Assembly (NCBI GenBank): GCA_006384855.1
Contig: VCJN01001236.1
Location: forward strand, 78,747-142,746
Direction of reading: 5' to 3'
Length of the DNA stretch: 64,000 bases
Source: Tetraselmis striata
Taxonomy: Eukaryota; Chlorophyta; Chlorodendrophyceae; Chlorodendrales; Chlorodendraceae
In this document: positions 1-14,604 of the stretch, piece after piece
Numbering within the stretch: the stretch's first letter is position 1
Layout: each line of letters starts with the position of its first letter
Notes under the pieces: model-generated
The model's input: the letters and a program-made list of their open reading frames with translations, nothing else
What the model was told of the DNA's origin: nothing
Database searches by the model: none
Translations under genes and position numbers: made by a program

Positions 1-101
1 CCCCAACTGAACCCCCCCCCCCCCCCAACCCCCCCCATTTCCCTCAAGCTCCCCCCTCTTCACACCCAGCTGACCACCGCCTGGCGGCGCCCTATGCGCA
101 G

Positions 102-511
102 AGGACTCGGACGCTGTACTGGGCAAGACCAGCAAGGAGTACCAGTCGCAGCGCGGCATGTTTGCGACGTCGCGCCGGCTGCTGCGTAATGTGCAGGTGC
201 AGGATCTCCTCGACCGGTGGGCGCCCTCCCTCTTCCCCCCCTTGTCCCCGTCTCCATACTACAAGCCGCGCTCGCAGGGGCGCTGATGGCTGCAGGCATC
301 CAGCGCTCACTCGCTGACCCTCGCTTCCCTTCCCCCGCCGGGCGCAGGCTCATCCTGTGGGGCGGCCTCGCGCTGGTGCTGCTGGTGGCGGCCTACATCG
401 CCACCAAGCGCCTGGGCTACTTCACGCCCTGCCTTCCTCAACCCGCTCACCTACGCCGCCACGCCCCAGGCTCCGCCAACTCCCCCAGCGCCGGGGCCAG
501 GAGGTGAATGA
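102..511 (+). CDS. SEC20: Sec20/BNIP1-type SNARE, C-terminal end (partial)
   Basis: This is the 3' part of a gene entering from the left edge. Sec20 is a Qb-SNARE of the ER used in Golgi-to-ER retrograde fusion. Exon 102-218 encodes the end of the SNARE helix (LGKTSKEYQSQRGMF, SRRLLRN). An intron at 219-347 (GT-AG) splits an Arg codon. Exon 348-511 encodes one strongly hydrophobic span (LVLLVAAYIATKRL) near the C terminus, as in tail-anchored SNAREs. As written, the frame after the membrane span becomes Cys/Pro/Arg-rich and stops at 505-507. Dropping one C near 427-429 gives an FLNPLTYAATP-like tail stopping at 509-511, which looks more natural, so a one-base error or recent frameshift is likely. 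The family call rests on helix-plus-anchor resemblance. The N terminus lies outside the window. Confidence 0.7.
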
Positions 512-1079
512 CCCCCCCCCCCCCCCCCCCCCCTTCCGGGCCAGCTCCAGCCCCGGTTCTGTTGATGCCAACCACCTCTGCACATACATGGTGTGTGTGG
601 CACCAGACACTAGGCCGACACATCCGTGCTGCTTGACCCTCCTTCCCCATCACCCTCTCCAAAATTCCACAAGTGCCCCCAAAACACACGTCCTCGGCGG
701 GCCACCGTGATTGTGCCTGAAGTCTAGACACGTCACCTGTGTGGGCAGAGCACTGGCTCACGAGTACAGTGCATGCCTTCACCGCCCCCTCATCCTTACC
801 CCCCTTCTCCATCTTTAACCCTCTGCATAGCGTCCTGCTCCATGGCGGTGCTTGTAATCTCTAGCTATGAAATGTGAAGCTCGTATCGGGTTTACAGCCA
901 GGCCTCTACCCCCCCTCCCCCCCACGTCCTCCAGCATTTGATAGGGCGTCCTTAGCATCTGCGGCAAACATGCCCTCACACGTAAGCATACGCAACTTTG
1001 TTTTTGGTGGTTTCATGGGTGCCTGAGGAAGCCCCCCCCCCCCCCCCTCGCCCCCCCCCCCCCCCCCACACACACACAG
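512..1079. other. 3' UTR and spacer between Sec20 and the coiled-coil gene
   Basis: No supported coding region is visible. The stretch holds a C-run just after the Sec20 stop (513-533), the TGTAA at 853 and two C-runs (1033-1047, 1051-1067) just upstream of the first recognised exon of the next gene. The promoter of that gene must lie here or further left, but I see no clear TATA box. Confidence 0.4.
853..857 (+). promoter_or_regulatory. TGTAA poly(A) signal candidate for the Sec20 gene
   Basis: TGTAA occurs about 340 nt after the Sec20 stop. TGTAA is the known chlorophyte poly(A) signal. The assignment is only positional. Confidence 0.3.
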
Positions 1080-4000
1080 ACGTGGTGATGCTGGGGCGCA
1101 CTCCGCCTGACAGCCCACCGGCAGCCGCTGACGCGCACCAGCGCACGCCGCCCCGTCTGGCGGACCTACCGGTGGAGGAGTCCCTTGGCAGCGCAGCCAG
1201 GTGAGCAGCAGCCGGCGCAGCGCCCTGCCACTCGCCCCCCCCCCCCCCTCCTTCTCGCGGTCTTGCCCCCACATGTGAGTTCCAACGCGCGTGTGGCCGG
1301 AACCGCTGCGCCCAGCGCGGAGGATGCAGCCAAAGATCCGACCCGGCAGGGCGTGGAGAGCAAACGCAAGGCAGAGGAGGCGGCGGCGGCCAGCGAGCGC
1401 GCGCGCACCCACGCGGAGCAGGACGCCCGGTGACTAACCTCCTCCCCCCCCCCCCCCCCCCCCCGCCCGTACCTCTGCTGAACTAGGGCGGTCTGGGGTA
1501 TCGAGGGTAGTTGTTCCCCTTCACTATGGGAAGGAGATAGACGACCGGGTCGCGTGTGAGTCTCGTCTGCGGAGGCCGAGAGCGAAAGCGAACAAGTGGA
1601 TGCATGCTGCTGCGCCACAGCGGTGCTGTATTCGATAATGTCATATCCTTTAGATATGAGGATATGTATTGATAGATATGTGGGGTGCATGGGGGCACCA
1701 ATATTCGGCACCGTGCTATCTCCCTGGATAGCAATATCGGGTGGCTGCGGCACGGATATCGAGTGGCATTTTATACTTGATTTCACGTGCAGTAAAAGGA
1801 GCCATTGACCTCCCCCGGTGGTTACAAGGGGAAGGAGGGGGAGGGGCACCTCCAGTAGGCCCTGCGCTGGGGAAATGTTGTGTGTACACCGGTGGACGGT
1901 GGGGGCAGTGATAGGCTGTCCTCGCAGCAGGGTCGTGTGCCCATCCTGCTGGGAACGCTGGTCGATACTGCCGCCATCAACTTCTCGCCATCAGCTCGCA
2001 GCATGACCTGCCCTTGCTTACGGATCCTCTTCTCCCTGCGCACCGTGCCAATGTGGCCAGACTGGCGGCGGAGAAGGCGCAGGCGGAAGCTGCGGCGGCT
2101 GCAGAGAAACGGCGGTGCTCCCCTCCCCCTCCCCCTCCCCCCCCCCCCCCCCCCCCCCATCCCCTCTCCATTGTACCCTTCCTGAGGCCATCTCCTCCCT
2201 GAACCGTACTCGCTGACCTGACGGTGTGTACACACTCAGCGTGGCAGCGGAGCAGAGAGCCGCACGGGAGGCGGAGCAGCGCGCCCGGGCGCAGGCGATG
2301 GCGGAGGAGCGGCACGCTAAGGCGGAGGCGGAGGCTGCTGCAGCCGCCGCCGAGGCGCAGGCCCAAGCGCAGGCCAAGGTGGAAGCGGAGGCAGAGGCGG
2401 AGAGGGTGGCCCAGGCGCAGGCAGTGGCGGCGCAGGAGGAGGCGCGGTGCGTGCGCGCGCACCCCCCCCCAGCTCCCCCCCCAAGACCGAACCTGCGTGC
2501 GGTATGTTGCATGGGGTGCTGAGGCCTCGTTGCTGGATTGCCAGTCTGGCATCCGAGAAGGAGGAGGCCGCGCGCCGGGCCACGGAGGAGGCAGAGGCGG
2601 CAGAGGTTGCAAACGCCGCAGCGGCCAAGGTGGTGGCGCCCCAGAGGTGTGCTGCTCCCCCCACCCGTTGGCTGGCTTGCCGTTGGCTGGCCTGCCTTCC
2701 GGAAGCCCGGCTGAGGTGGCTGCTGAGGTGGCGGCTGTGGCAGGAACCCCGCGTCCGAGGAGGTGCAGGACATGATGGCGGAGGTGGAGAGACGGTGCGT
2801 AGGCAGCCACCTCAGCGCCTCCCCCTTCCCTCCGCCTACTTTCCACACACCTGACACCGCGCAATTAGTGTCACGGCGCACATGCGCTCCCGTTTGCAAG
2901 AAACGCAGCCACCGGGCGCTGAGCTCCAGGCACTGAGCTGCTGCGCTGTTGGGCTGTTGGGTTCGCAGTGTGGCCGCTGAGCGCGCCAAGGCGGCGGCAA
3001 AGGTGGACACAAAGGGAGCAGAGGCCGCGGCATCGCCGAAGAGGTGCGCCCCCCTTACCCCCCTTTCCTGCTTGCAGGCTGCTGCGTCCCCTCTGGCGGC
3101 GCGGCTGAGGTGGCGACGGCGGCGGCAGCGGTGGCGGTGGCGGCAGGCCAGCCGCGCAGGAGGCGGTGCAGAGCGTGCTGGAGGAGGTGGAGCGCCGGTA
3201 CGGGGGCCTCCGCCTTGCCGTGACCCCCCCCCCGCGGTGTGTGGCATGGGACTCGCCGGGTAGTTGGCGGCGCGGCGCCCCTTACTCCTTAGCGGGTCGG
3301 TGTCCAGGCTTGCGGAGGTGCGCGCGAGGGAGGAGGCGGCGCAGGAGGCGGCCCGCCAGGCGGCGCTGGCTGCTGCGGTGGAGGAGGAGGAGGAGGAGGA
3401 GGAGGAGTGGCGCGAGGCGCAGAGGTGCCCCCCCCCCCCCCCCCCTCGTCATCTAACCCCCATCCCCTGTCTCTGCTGCATTCCGCACGTGAGCAAAAGA
3501 TCCGCATTCAGGGTATGAGTAGCAGGAGCCACGATTCGGGCTGATGCGCTTGGTGCATGCCTGGGCAATCATCTTATGCGCTGCCCGAATCGAGCCTTGA
3601 GCGAATCCGGCCTCTCATTGTCAGTTTGACGGATTACATCGATTAAGCGCCAGCTATAACTATCAATTACAATGATTTACAGTGACATTACTTCCATATA
3701 GTGAACCCATCTGTATCGCGATCAAGGGATCCCCACCCCCGCATCTTCATTCTAGGAATGGTGTCGTGGTGCTATGATCCAGGTGATGCGCCTGGTCCAA
3801 TCCGTATTGTACGTCAATTCTTCATGCGGATGCTCGCAAATGAGCTCCTTCCGGGCATGAGCCCCTGTTGTGCGCCAATCTGCGCCCGCCACACTGCCGT
3901 GCAAGCGCCATACGCCCACCCGGGGCAACGCCCATGAGGCCCTACACGCCTCTACCACATGAGCCCCCCTCGGCCTCCCCTCCGTTGCTGGGTTGCGTTG

Positions 4001-7000
4001 TAGCGGCTGACCCGGCGGTGCGCCTCGGGCTGCGGCTGCGCTCCGCCGTGCGTCTGCCAGGCTGGCCGAGGAGGAGGCCGAGATGCTGGCCGCGCACAAG
4101 CAGGCCGAGAAGGAGGAGGCAGAGGCGGCGAAGAAGGAGGCTGAGGTGGCGGAGAGGTGCGATGGCTGCGGGGCTGGTGCTGCGGTGGCGGCACTGGGGA
4201 GGGCGCCGAGGAGGGGGATGGCACGGAAGGGGCGGGCTGGGCTGGGCAGCGTGGGTTGACACCCCGCCTCCCTCCCCTGTGCGCGTGGTAGGCTGGCGGC
4301 GGAGGAGGCTGCCCAGGAGAGGAGGCGCCGCTCGGAGGCGCTTCGGTGCGCGGCTGTCCGTGTCCCCTCGCTTTGTGTCTGAGCAGGAGCTTGAGCCTGT
4401 GCATGCCGGTTTGAATTGAAGTAACATGTTGCGTATGTCCTGAGCATGTGGGTGTGCCTGCAATGGGCTCCTCCGCTCAGCTGACTGAGACAGTGGTGCC
4501 GTGGTTGAGGGCAGGTGGCGGGGGAGGAGGGGAAGGGGGCAGGACTGAACCCCCCCCCCCCCCCCCCCTGCCTGCGCCATGATGGCAGGGAAGCTGCGAT
4601 ACAGGAGGCAGCCACAGAGGCCAAGCGCAAGCAGGAGCGCCAGGAAAGGTGGGGATCGCCCCTCCCCCCTTCCCCCCCCCCCCCCCCCCCCCCCCGCCTT
4701 CTCGCCTCTCGAACCCTTGTTCCCAGGCAGCTGCAGTGGCACAAGGGGGGGTTTGAGGGGGGGATCCTGCGCTTCCCCCTTTGAACACAAGACCCAGCCG
4801 GTTCCCCCCCCCCCCCCCTACCCCACCACCCCTCTGCCCCCCCACACACACGCGTTTTCCAGCCTGCTATGCGGTTGTTGCTTTTGTTGGTGCAGCGCCG
4901 AAACCCTGCACCCCTGGCCAGCAGGATCTCTGCTCCCTTTTTCTTAGCCAGGCACAACTTGCGGCGCCCCGCACCACCGTTCTTCGGCTCCGCACCAGGG
5001 GGCTCGCCCTTGCTGGCGGCTGTGACGGTAGCGGCATGTGTGTGAGAATTGTACTCCCCATCCCCCTTGCCCCCCCCCCCCCTCCCCTGTGGGCGCAGGG
5101 AGGCCGCGGCGCGGCAGGCGGCGCTGGAGGCGCAGCGGCTGGCTGTGCGCCAGGCGAGGGAGGCCGCGCGCGAGGCGGAGGCCGCCAAGCTGCGAGCGGA
5201 GCTGGAGGCCAAGTGCCCCCCCCCCCCCCCCCCCCCCTTCCCGGGCCACCGCATTGCCCCCAGCCCCCCTGGGTGGGAAAGGTAGGCGTGATCGCACGGA
5301 CGAACCGACAATCGAGGCAGCTGTAGCCCAAGGGGGGCGGCGTCTCCGCTGGTCTCACACACCCTCCCCGCATAGAGGCATAGACGAGGGGAATCCGTCC
5401 ACGAGGTGTGGTCACATCCAGGCGAACCCTACCGGTATCATCAGGGAGCTGCTAGTGTACGCCCGGACCCGTGTCTCGGCAGCGCTCATGGGGTACGCGC
5501 ACCCCGCATGGTAGCACTCATGTCACAGTGTCGGACTTTCAGAGGGGGGAGGACGCAGCGCTGAACGAAAGGGGGCTCGCTGCCGGTGCGGTCACTCCAG
5601 CCCAGGTCGAGCGCACCCGGCACCCGTTTCGTTTCCACCCTGAGCTGTGCCCATTGCCCTGCCGGCAGGGAGGCCGCAGCGGCGCAGGCGAAGGACGCGG
5701 AGGCGCAGGCCGCCGCCGCTGTCAGAGCCCGGGAGGAGGCGGCGGACGGCGGCGTGGAGGAGGAGGAGGAGGCGGGAGCAGAGGAGGAGAAGGGCGGGGA
5801 CGGCACCAGGTGAGGGCACCTGCCAACCCCCGGACGTCTGTCTGCAACCCCCCTCCCCCCCCTCTTCACCCCCTAATCCTGCCCTCTTGACCCCAGCACC
5901 CGGGGACGAGAGGGGCGATTGTGTACCTGGCCGCCTGGCGTGACCACCCGCTGAGCGCCGCTCTGCGGGCAGGCCGGCCCCCGAGGAGGTCCAGAGCAGC
6001 GGCCAGGATGATGATGAGGAGGAGGAGCGCGCCACGAGGTGACCGGCCGGTTGCCCCTTGGCGCCATGACACTTTGAGGTCGCCGTATCAGATCACTGCG
6101 ATCCCCGGGTCAAAAGAAGCGGAAACGCCGTGCTATCGAATCCGTATTGGACTGCGCCGGGCAACCTCCGGGCGGGGGCGGGCCGCATGGGCCCCGCTGG
6201 CAGAGGGAAGGGTGTTCCCTGGCGCCGGGAGCCGTGCGTCGGGTCGCTGACCCCCTGCCCCCCTCCACCCCCTGCCTACCCCGCCCATCCGACCATCGCC
6301 AGGGACGCGGAGACGCGCCACACAGCGGCGCTCGCCAGGCAGCAGCGCCGGTACAGCCACGCTGTGTTAACCCCCCCCCCCCCCCTCCCCCCTCTCCCCC
6401 TCGGCCCCTCCTCTCTCCCAGCCCCGATCCTAGCTCTGCTTCTCGTCTGCAGTGTGTGCGCCGACAGGGGCGGCAGTCTTGGCGGCGACTCCCCCAGCAC
6501 CCTGGCGTCCTGATATGACCCCCCCCCCCCCCCCCTTTCCCCCCCCCCCCCCCCCCCCCCTTTCCTCCCCCAACGCTCCACCATGTGCTGCATACCCCCG
6601 TAGGGAGCAACCGACACCCGGCGCTCCGCCCACCCCTGCCGCCAGGTGCACCCCGCAGTCCGCCAGCTGCCTCCCCCCCCCCCCCCCTCCCATCTGCTTG
6701 ACCTACCCGCCCGCCTCCTGCCTCTGGCCCGCCGCCCTCGGAAGTCAAGCCGGCGCTTCCAAGCCGACACGGACGCCATGTTAAGGGGTCCCCGCGACAC
6801 GCTGGACACGCCTGGCTGCGAGGCGCAGTCCGAACCACTGGCAGCCCCCGCTAAGCATGCAAAAAGCCGTTGCGACCGATGCGGTAGGGGCATGGTATCG
6901 GTGGCGCTAATGTGAAAGGAGGACTGAGCGGGAGGCGGGCACCCTACCCGCACCTTCGGTGGGGGGGGGGGGGGGGGGGGGGCGCAAACCGCACGGCACT

Positions 7001-8080
7001 GCATGTGTATGTTGGGTGGTCTCTTTGCGGGTTTCGGCGCGGCAATGCGATCACTGCCCGTAAGCCCCTGCCCTGCCTGCCAGAGGTCAAGTGTAGACGG
7101 AACTACAGCGCGACTACAGCGGTTGTTCTGTTGGGATGGAGTGCAAGCCCAAGGCGAGGCTTGGTATCGCGGTTTTTGCAATCGATGTGTGCGCAGCTGC
7201 ATGCCTACCGGAAGCTGACTCCTGCGCCGCCGATCTCTTACGCTGGGGCATCCTTCCCCCGGCCCTCTCTCTCGCAGGCCCACAGCGGTACCTGTGGCTG
7301 GCGGCCCGGTGACGCAGCAAAAGCAGGGGCAGGAGAAGGACACCGGCAAGGGAGCAGAGGCGAAGAGGGAGGAGGCCAGGGGCGCCCATGATGATGATGG
7401 GGAGGGGGAGGGGGGGGAGACGGCGGCGGAGAAGGAGGCGCGGCTGGAGCAGCGCGCGGCGGAGCGCGGCGCTGACCGGGCGGGCGCGGCGCCCGCAACG
7501 AGGCTGCCCGCGCACCTGCAGCGCCGCGGTCGCAGCGCGGCGGCAGACGGCGACGGCCGCGGGGATGAGGAGGATGGCGCTGGCGGTGGCGACCTTAGTC
7601 GCCAGCTGCCGCCCCACCTGAGGCCCCGCAGGCGGGACGCCGCCGCCGCAGGTGAGTAACAGAGCGGGGCGGGGGGGGCTGCCCTCCCCGACGGTGAACC
7701 CCTGGGCTTGCGGGGCGGCGCGAGACAAGTGGCTGCTGGGCAGAGCTGAACGCTCGGCTATGTTGCTCAGCCAGCGGGCTGCGTCTGAGCAACTTCGGAT
7801 AGTACAAACCCCTGCGCAGTGTTTGCGTGTGCTTGTGTGCACCCGCGCCGGCAATCATAACACCTTAAGAGTACAATATATATGTGTATATATATACACA
7901 TATACACCTCATGTAAATGTACGAACATATACATGTGTGTATATATATATGTTCAAATGTATGTGCATATATGTATATTTGTGTATGTATATGTATATGT
8001 ATATGTAGATGTAGATGTAGATGTAGATGTAGATGTAGATGTAGATGTAGATGTAGATGTAGATGTAGATGTAGATGTAG

Positions 8081-8156
<76 letters not shown>

Positions 8157-8177
8157 CTATGTATATGTATATGTATC

Positions 8178-8208
<31 letters not shown>

Positions 8209-8211
8209 ATA

Positions 8212-8252
<41 letters not shown>

Positions 8253-9589
8253 ATGGGACGCCGCCGCCGCAGGTGAGGAACAGAGCGGGGCGGGGGGGCT
8301 GCCCTCCCCGACGGTGAACCCCTGGGCTTGAGGGGGCGGCGCGAGACAAGTGGCTGCTGGGCAGAGCTGAACACTCGGCCATGTTGCTTAGCCAGCAGGC
8401 TGCGTCTGAGCAACTTCGGATAGTACAAACCCCTGCGCAGTGTTTGCGTGTGCTTGTGTGCACCCGCGCCGGCGATCATAACTCCGTAAGAGTACAATAT
8501 ATATATATATATATATACATGTATATACACATATACACATAATGTAAATGTACGAACATATACATGTGTGTATATATGTATGTTCAAATGTATGTGCATA
8601 TATATATGATATATATATTGTACTCTTAGGGTGTTATGATCGCCAGATTTTATATATATATCTTTATTCGCCCTCTGCCCTTCGGGTCAGCGGGCGGGTG
8701 TAGGTGAAGTGAATGTCCCCGTAGGCGACCTCAGGGTGCGACTTTTGTATATGGCAGGCTCTCATGGGTCCCTATTGCCAGCACTCCCCACATTATGAAT
8801 ACCATCTATGATTTGTATGCAGTAGTCAGACACGAATAATGTGCACGTATGCATGTGTGCGAGAGGGGAGCAGGGGTGAGTTAACTCGATATACATGTAC
8901 CCGCACGTGTAAATACTTCCGCGCGCTAATAGCTACGACCCCCCCCCCCCCCCCCCCCTTCACACACATGAGCCCGTGCGTCAGAGCCGGCCATGCAATC
9001 TGGTCATTTGCGTCTCTACGCGGGCCCACCTTGTGGAACACACTCAAGGGCGGTGTGCACTGGCGCTGTTGGTGGCGCTTAGCCACATGCACCGACTCGG
9101 TCTCATCACTCGGTCTCATCACCAGATTGCGCCTGACGGCTGCGCTTGCCTTGTGCCCCCCCCCACCCCCCCCCCGGGCCTGTCCGGCTCGCCTGGCGTG
9201 CCCACGCAGCGGAGGACGGGGTCCAGGCGGAGGCGGCGCCGGCGGAGAAGGCGGCAGAGGAGCGGGAGGAGGAGCGGCCGGACCCGCTGGCGGGGCTGTC
9301 ACCTGCTGCCCGCCGCGCTGCGCTGCTGGCACGGGCCATTGCGGCGCAGGCGGCGGCGGCGGCGGCGGCGGACGCTTCCGCTGAGAAGGAGGCGGCGGCG
9401 GCCGAGGAGGAGGAGGAGGAGGCCGGCGGGACTGCTGGCGTCGGCAGCCCCGCCCAACCGCAGACTCAGGACGTGGAAGATGCGGATGATGAGGAGGAAG
9501 AGGAGATGGAGGAGGAGTTTGATCACAGCTACTTCGAGTTTGTGGCGGAGTACCTGTCAGGCGGCTACGACGGCCACTACGAGCTGTAG
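1080..9589 (+). CDS. Ala/Glu-rich coiled-coil protein, about 19 small exons, unknown function
   Basis: Exons inferred from GT-AG signals and phase agreement: 1080-1200, 1280-1429, 2061-2114, 2240-2446, 2545-2646, 2744-2794, 2969-3043, 3147-3197, 3308-3424, 4061-4156, 4292-4345, 4589-4648, 5099-5212, 5669-5809, 5973-6038, 6303-6350, 6604-6645, 7278-7651, 9210-9589. With the first ATG at 1088 they give about 764 aa. Most internal exons encode short Ala/Glu/Arg helices that open with (R/S)-(L/V/E)AAE-like residues. The protein ends in a Glu-rich tract and a distinct aromatic tail ([13 protein letters not shown]...GHYEL). Every intron is phase 2 except the last (phase 1), so the internal exons are symmetric. 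Many introns carry poly-C shortly after the donor. I do not recognise the family; a cytoskeletal or scaffold coiled coil is only a guess. Exon 3147-3197 and the 5' end are the least certain parts. Confidence 0.6.
7634..8606. repeat. Direct duplication (~345 bp, period ~621) separated by hexamer microsatellites
   Basis: Copy 1 is about 7634-7975 and copy 2 about 8255-8606. Both begin GGGACGCCGCCGCCGCAGGT, so the last 17 bases of exon 7278-7651 and its 5' splice site are duplicated. The copies share the GC-rich block, the AGTACAATATAT stretch and the GTTCAAATGTATGTGC end, with a few substitutions. Between them lie runs of TGTAGA (about 8000-8082) and TGTATA (about 8083-8250). The whole structure sits in the last intron of the coiled-coil gene. 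Confidence 0.9.
8471..8644. repeat. Inverted repeat flanking AT-rich core (hairpin)
   Basis: Left arm GGCGATCATAACTCCGTAAG followed by AGTACAATATATAT (8471-8503). The right arm, 8611-8644, is its near-perfect reverse complement and ends in GTTATGATCGCC. About 107 bp of AT-rich sequence separates the arms. It could be a small foldback insertion or the end of one. Confidence 0.75.
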
Positions 9590-9634
9590 CTGCCCCCTGC
9601 CCCCCCCCCCCCCCCCCGGTTTGCTCCGTTCGGA

Positions 9635-9639
9635 TGTAA
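9635..9639 (+). promoter_or_regulatory. TGTAA poly(A) signal of the coiled-coil gene
   Basis: TGTAA lies 46 nt after the stop codon, directly beyond a poly-C run at 9600-9617. The spacing fits a chlorophyte poly(A) signal. Confidence 0.5.
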
Positions 9640-10894
9640 TCAGAGCGGTGCGGCGGAGCAGGTCGTGCCGCTCATTTGAGTAGGCCCGCACAGGCCTGCG
9701 GCGATGGCACCGACCAAGTAAACCCTACAACCCTGAAACTCCACCCGGCCAGGTGCCAACGACACAGACCACAGTCCCCCAGGAGGTGGCCGGGCCCGCC
9801 AGTCTGTGGACACTGCGGGCCACACTGCCCCTCGTGGTGCTGCGTGCAGTGGTTTGCTGGGTGGGGTGGGGTGAGGGAGGGGGTTCCAGGGACTGTTGTG
9901 GAAGGATGGCGAGGGACCTTGGAGGCAGTGACGTGACGGGGCGTGCCCCAGTAACAGAGGGCCTGCCCCCTCTTCCCCCGGGGCGACTGCAGAGTCGCTC
10001 CACCGGGCCAAACACAAGTGCGGGTGGCTGTTGTCTTACTACACCGGGCCTTGGCTCTGGGTTGTTAACAGGTTGCTAGCTCTGAGTTTACATCGGCTGG
10101 TCCGCTGTTCGCCGCATGAGCTAGACGGGTGCGGCATCAAACCCCGGCGCCAAACCCGAGCTACGAGCTGAAAGCTACGCCGCCCGCGGAGGAGGGTGGG
10201 GCCCGGTCACCCGTAGTAGGTCGAGAGGGGCCTCAGAGAAGAGTGACCCGGGGCGGGCGGCCAACATGCCACATGCGACCCCTAGCATCATTGACCCAAG
10301 CCACTCGCACAGGGTCCGTGTACAGTAGGGTGTGGTGGGTGGGTCTGGCCAGAGCAACAAGGAGACCCCGGTATGTGTCCATTTAGGTTTGTGTATATGT
10401 TGGCGTGAATCCAGTGGCGCGCGGTAAAAAAAGCCCCAGCGCCGCGTTGTCACCCTGGAGGCCAGGAGTGCGCCGAGTAGTGTTCCGGGGTAGGGTACGG
10501 GGCTGGGCTGACCGATCCCTCGGCAGGTGCGCCTGGCCCCCGTGACTGCCATATTGTCCCCACCCTCCTGGCTTTCCGAAGGCTTCACTGTCCCTGTCCT
10601 GCAGGGGCAGGTTAGCAGCATCGATATCGTATTCGCCCATGAAGACGGCTGAGTACACCCCTCCGCCCACCTCGGACCCCCGGCAAGCACAACAACCTGC
10701 GGCCAGTGAGAGAGTCCAGCAACGAGGGGGCGGCATCCAGCCTAGCAGGGGGAGGGGCGGCATGCCGCTCACGCCTCTCGCACACAGCACACAGCGCTGG
10801 CCCATGTCGAGCCCCACCCGAGTGCCGTGCGGGTGCCTGCGTGTGCGCCAGAGACTAGGGGGGCCGGGGGAGGTAGCTGCCGCAGCGCTTTGCA
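9640..10894. other. Spacer between convergent coiled-coil and ubiquitin-L40 genes
   Basis: I see no convincing gene. A minus-strand stretch around 10560-10690 reads like protein (GGGVYSAVFMGEYDIDAANL) but joins to nothing recognisable. It may be a decayed coding fragment. Genes on both sides converge on this spacer. Confidence 0.3.
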
Positions 10895-10899
10895 TTACA
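10895..10899 (-). promoter_or_regulatory. TGTAA poly(A) signal of ubiquitin-L40
   Basis: On the minus strand TGTAA lies 66 nt downstream of the proposed TAA stop (10967-10965). This supports the proposed 9-nt terminal exon. Confidence 0.5.
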
Positions 10900-10964
10900 G
10901 AGGCGCCTGGCTGCTAGCTTGCACACGCCGCCAGGCGCACCCGGGAGGGAAGGAGGGACCCAGT

Positions 10965-14604
<3,640 letters not shown>

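Noticed and set aside
3752..5362. 536-codon minus-strand open frame
   Set aside because: It is a GC-rich antisense shadow running through exons and poly-C introns of the coiled-coil gene, with long homopolymer residues and no domain content.
7882..8331. Long open frames of alternating residues across the hexamer repeats on both strands
   Set aside because: They are the trivial translation of a 6-bp microsatellite in an intron, and no splice or start signals support them.
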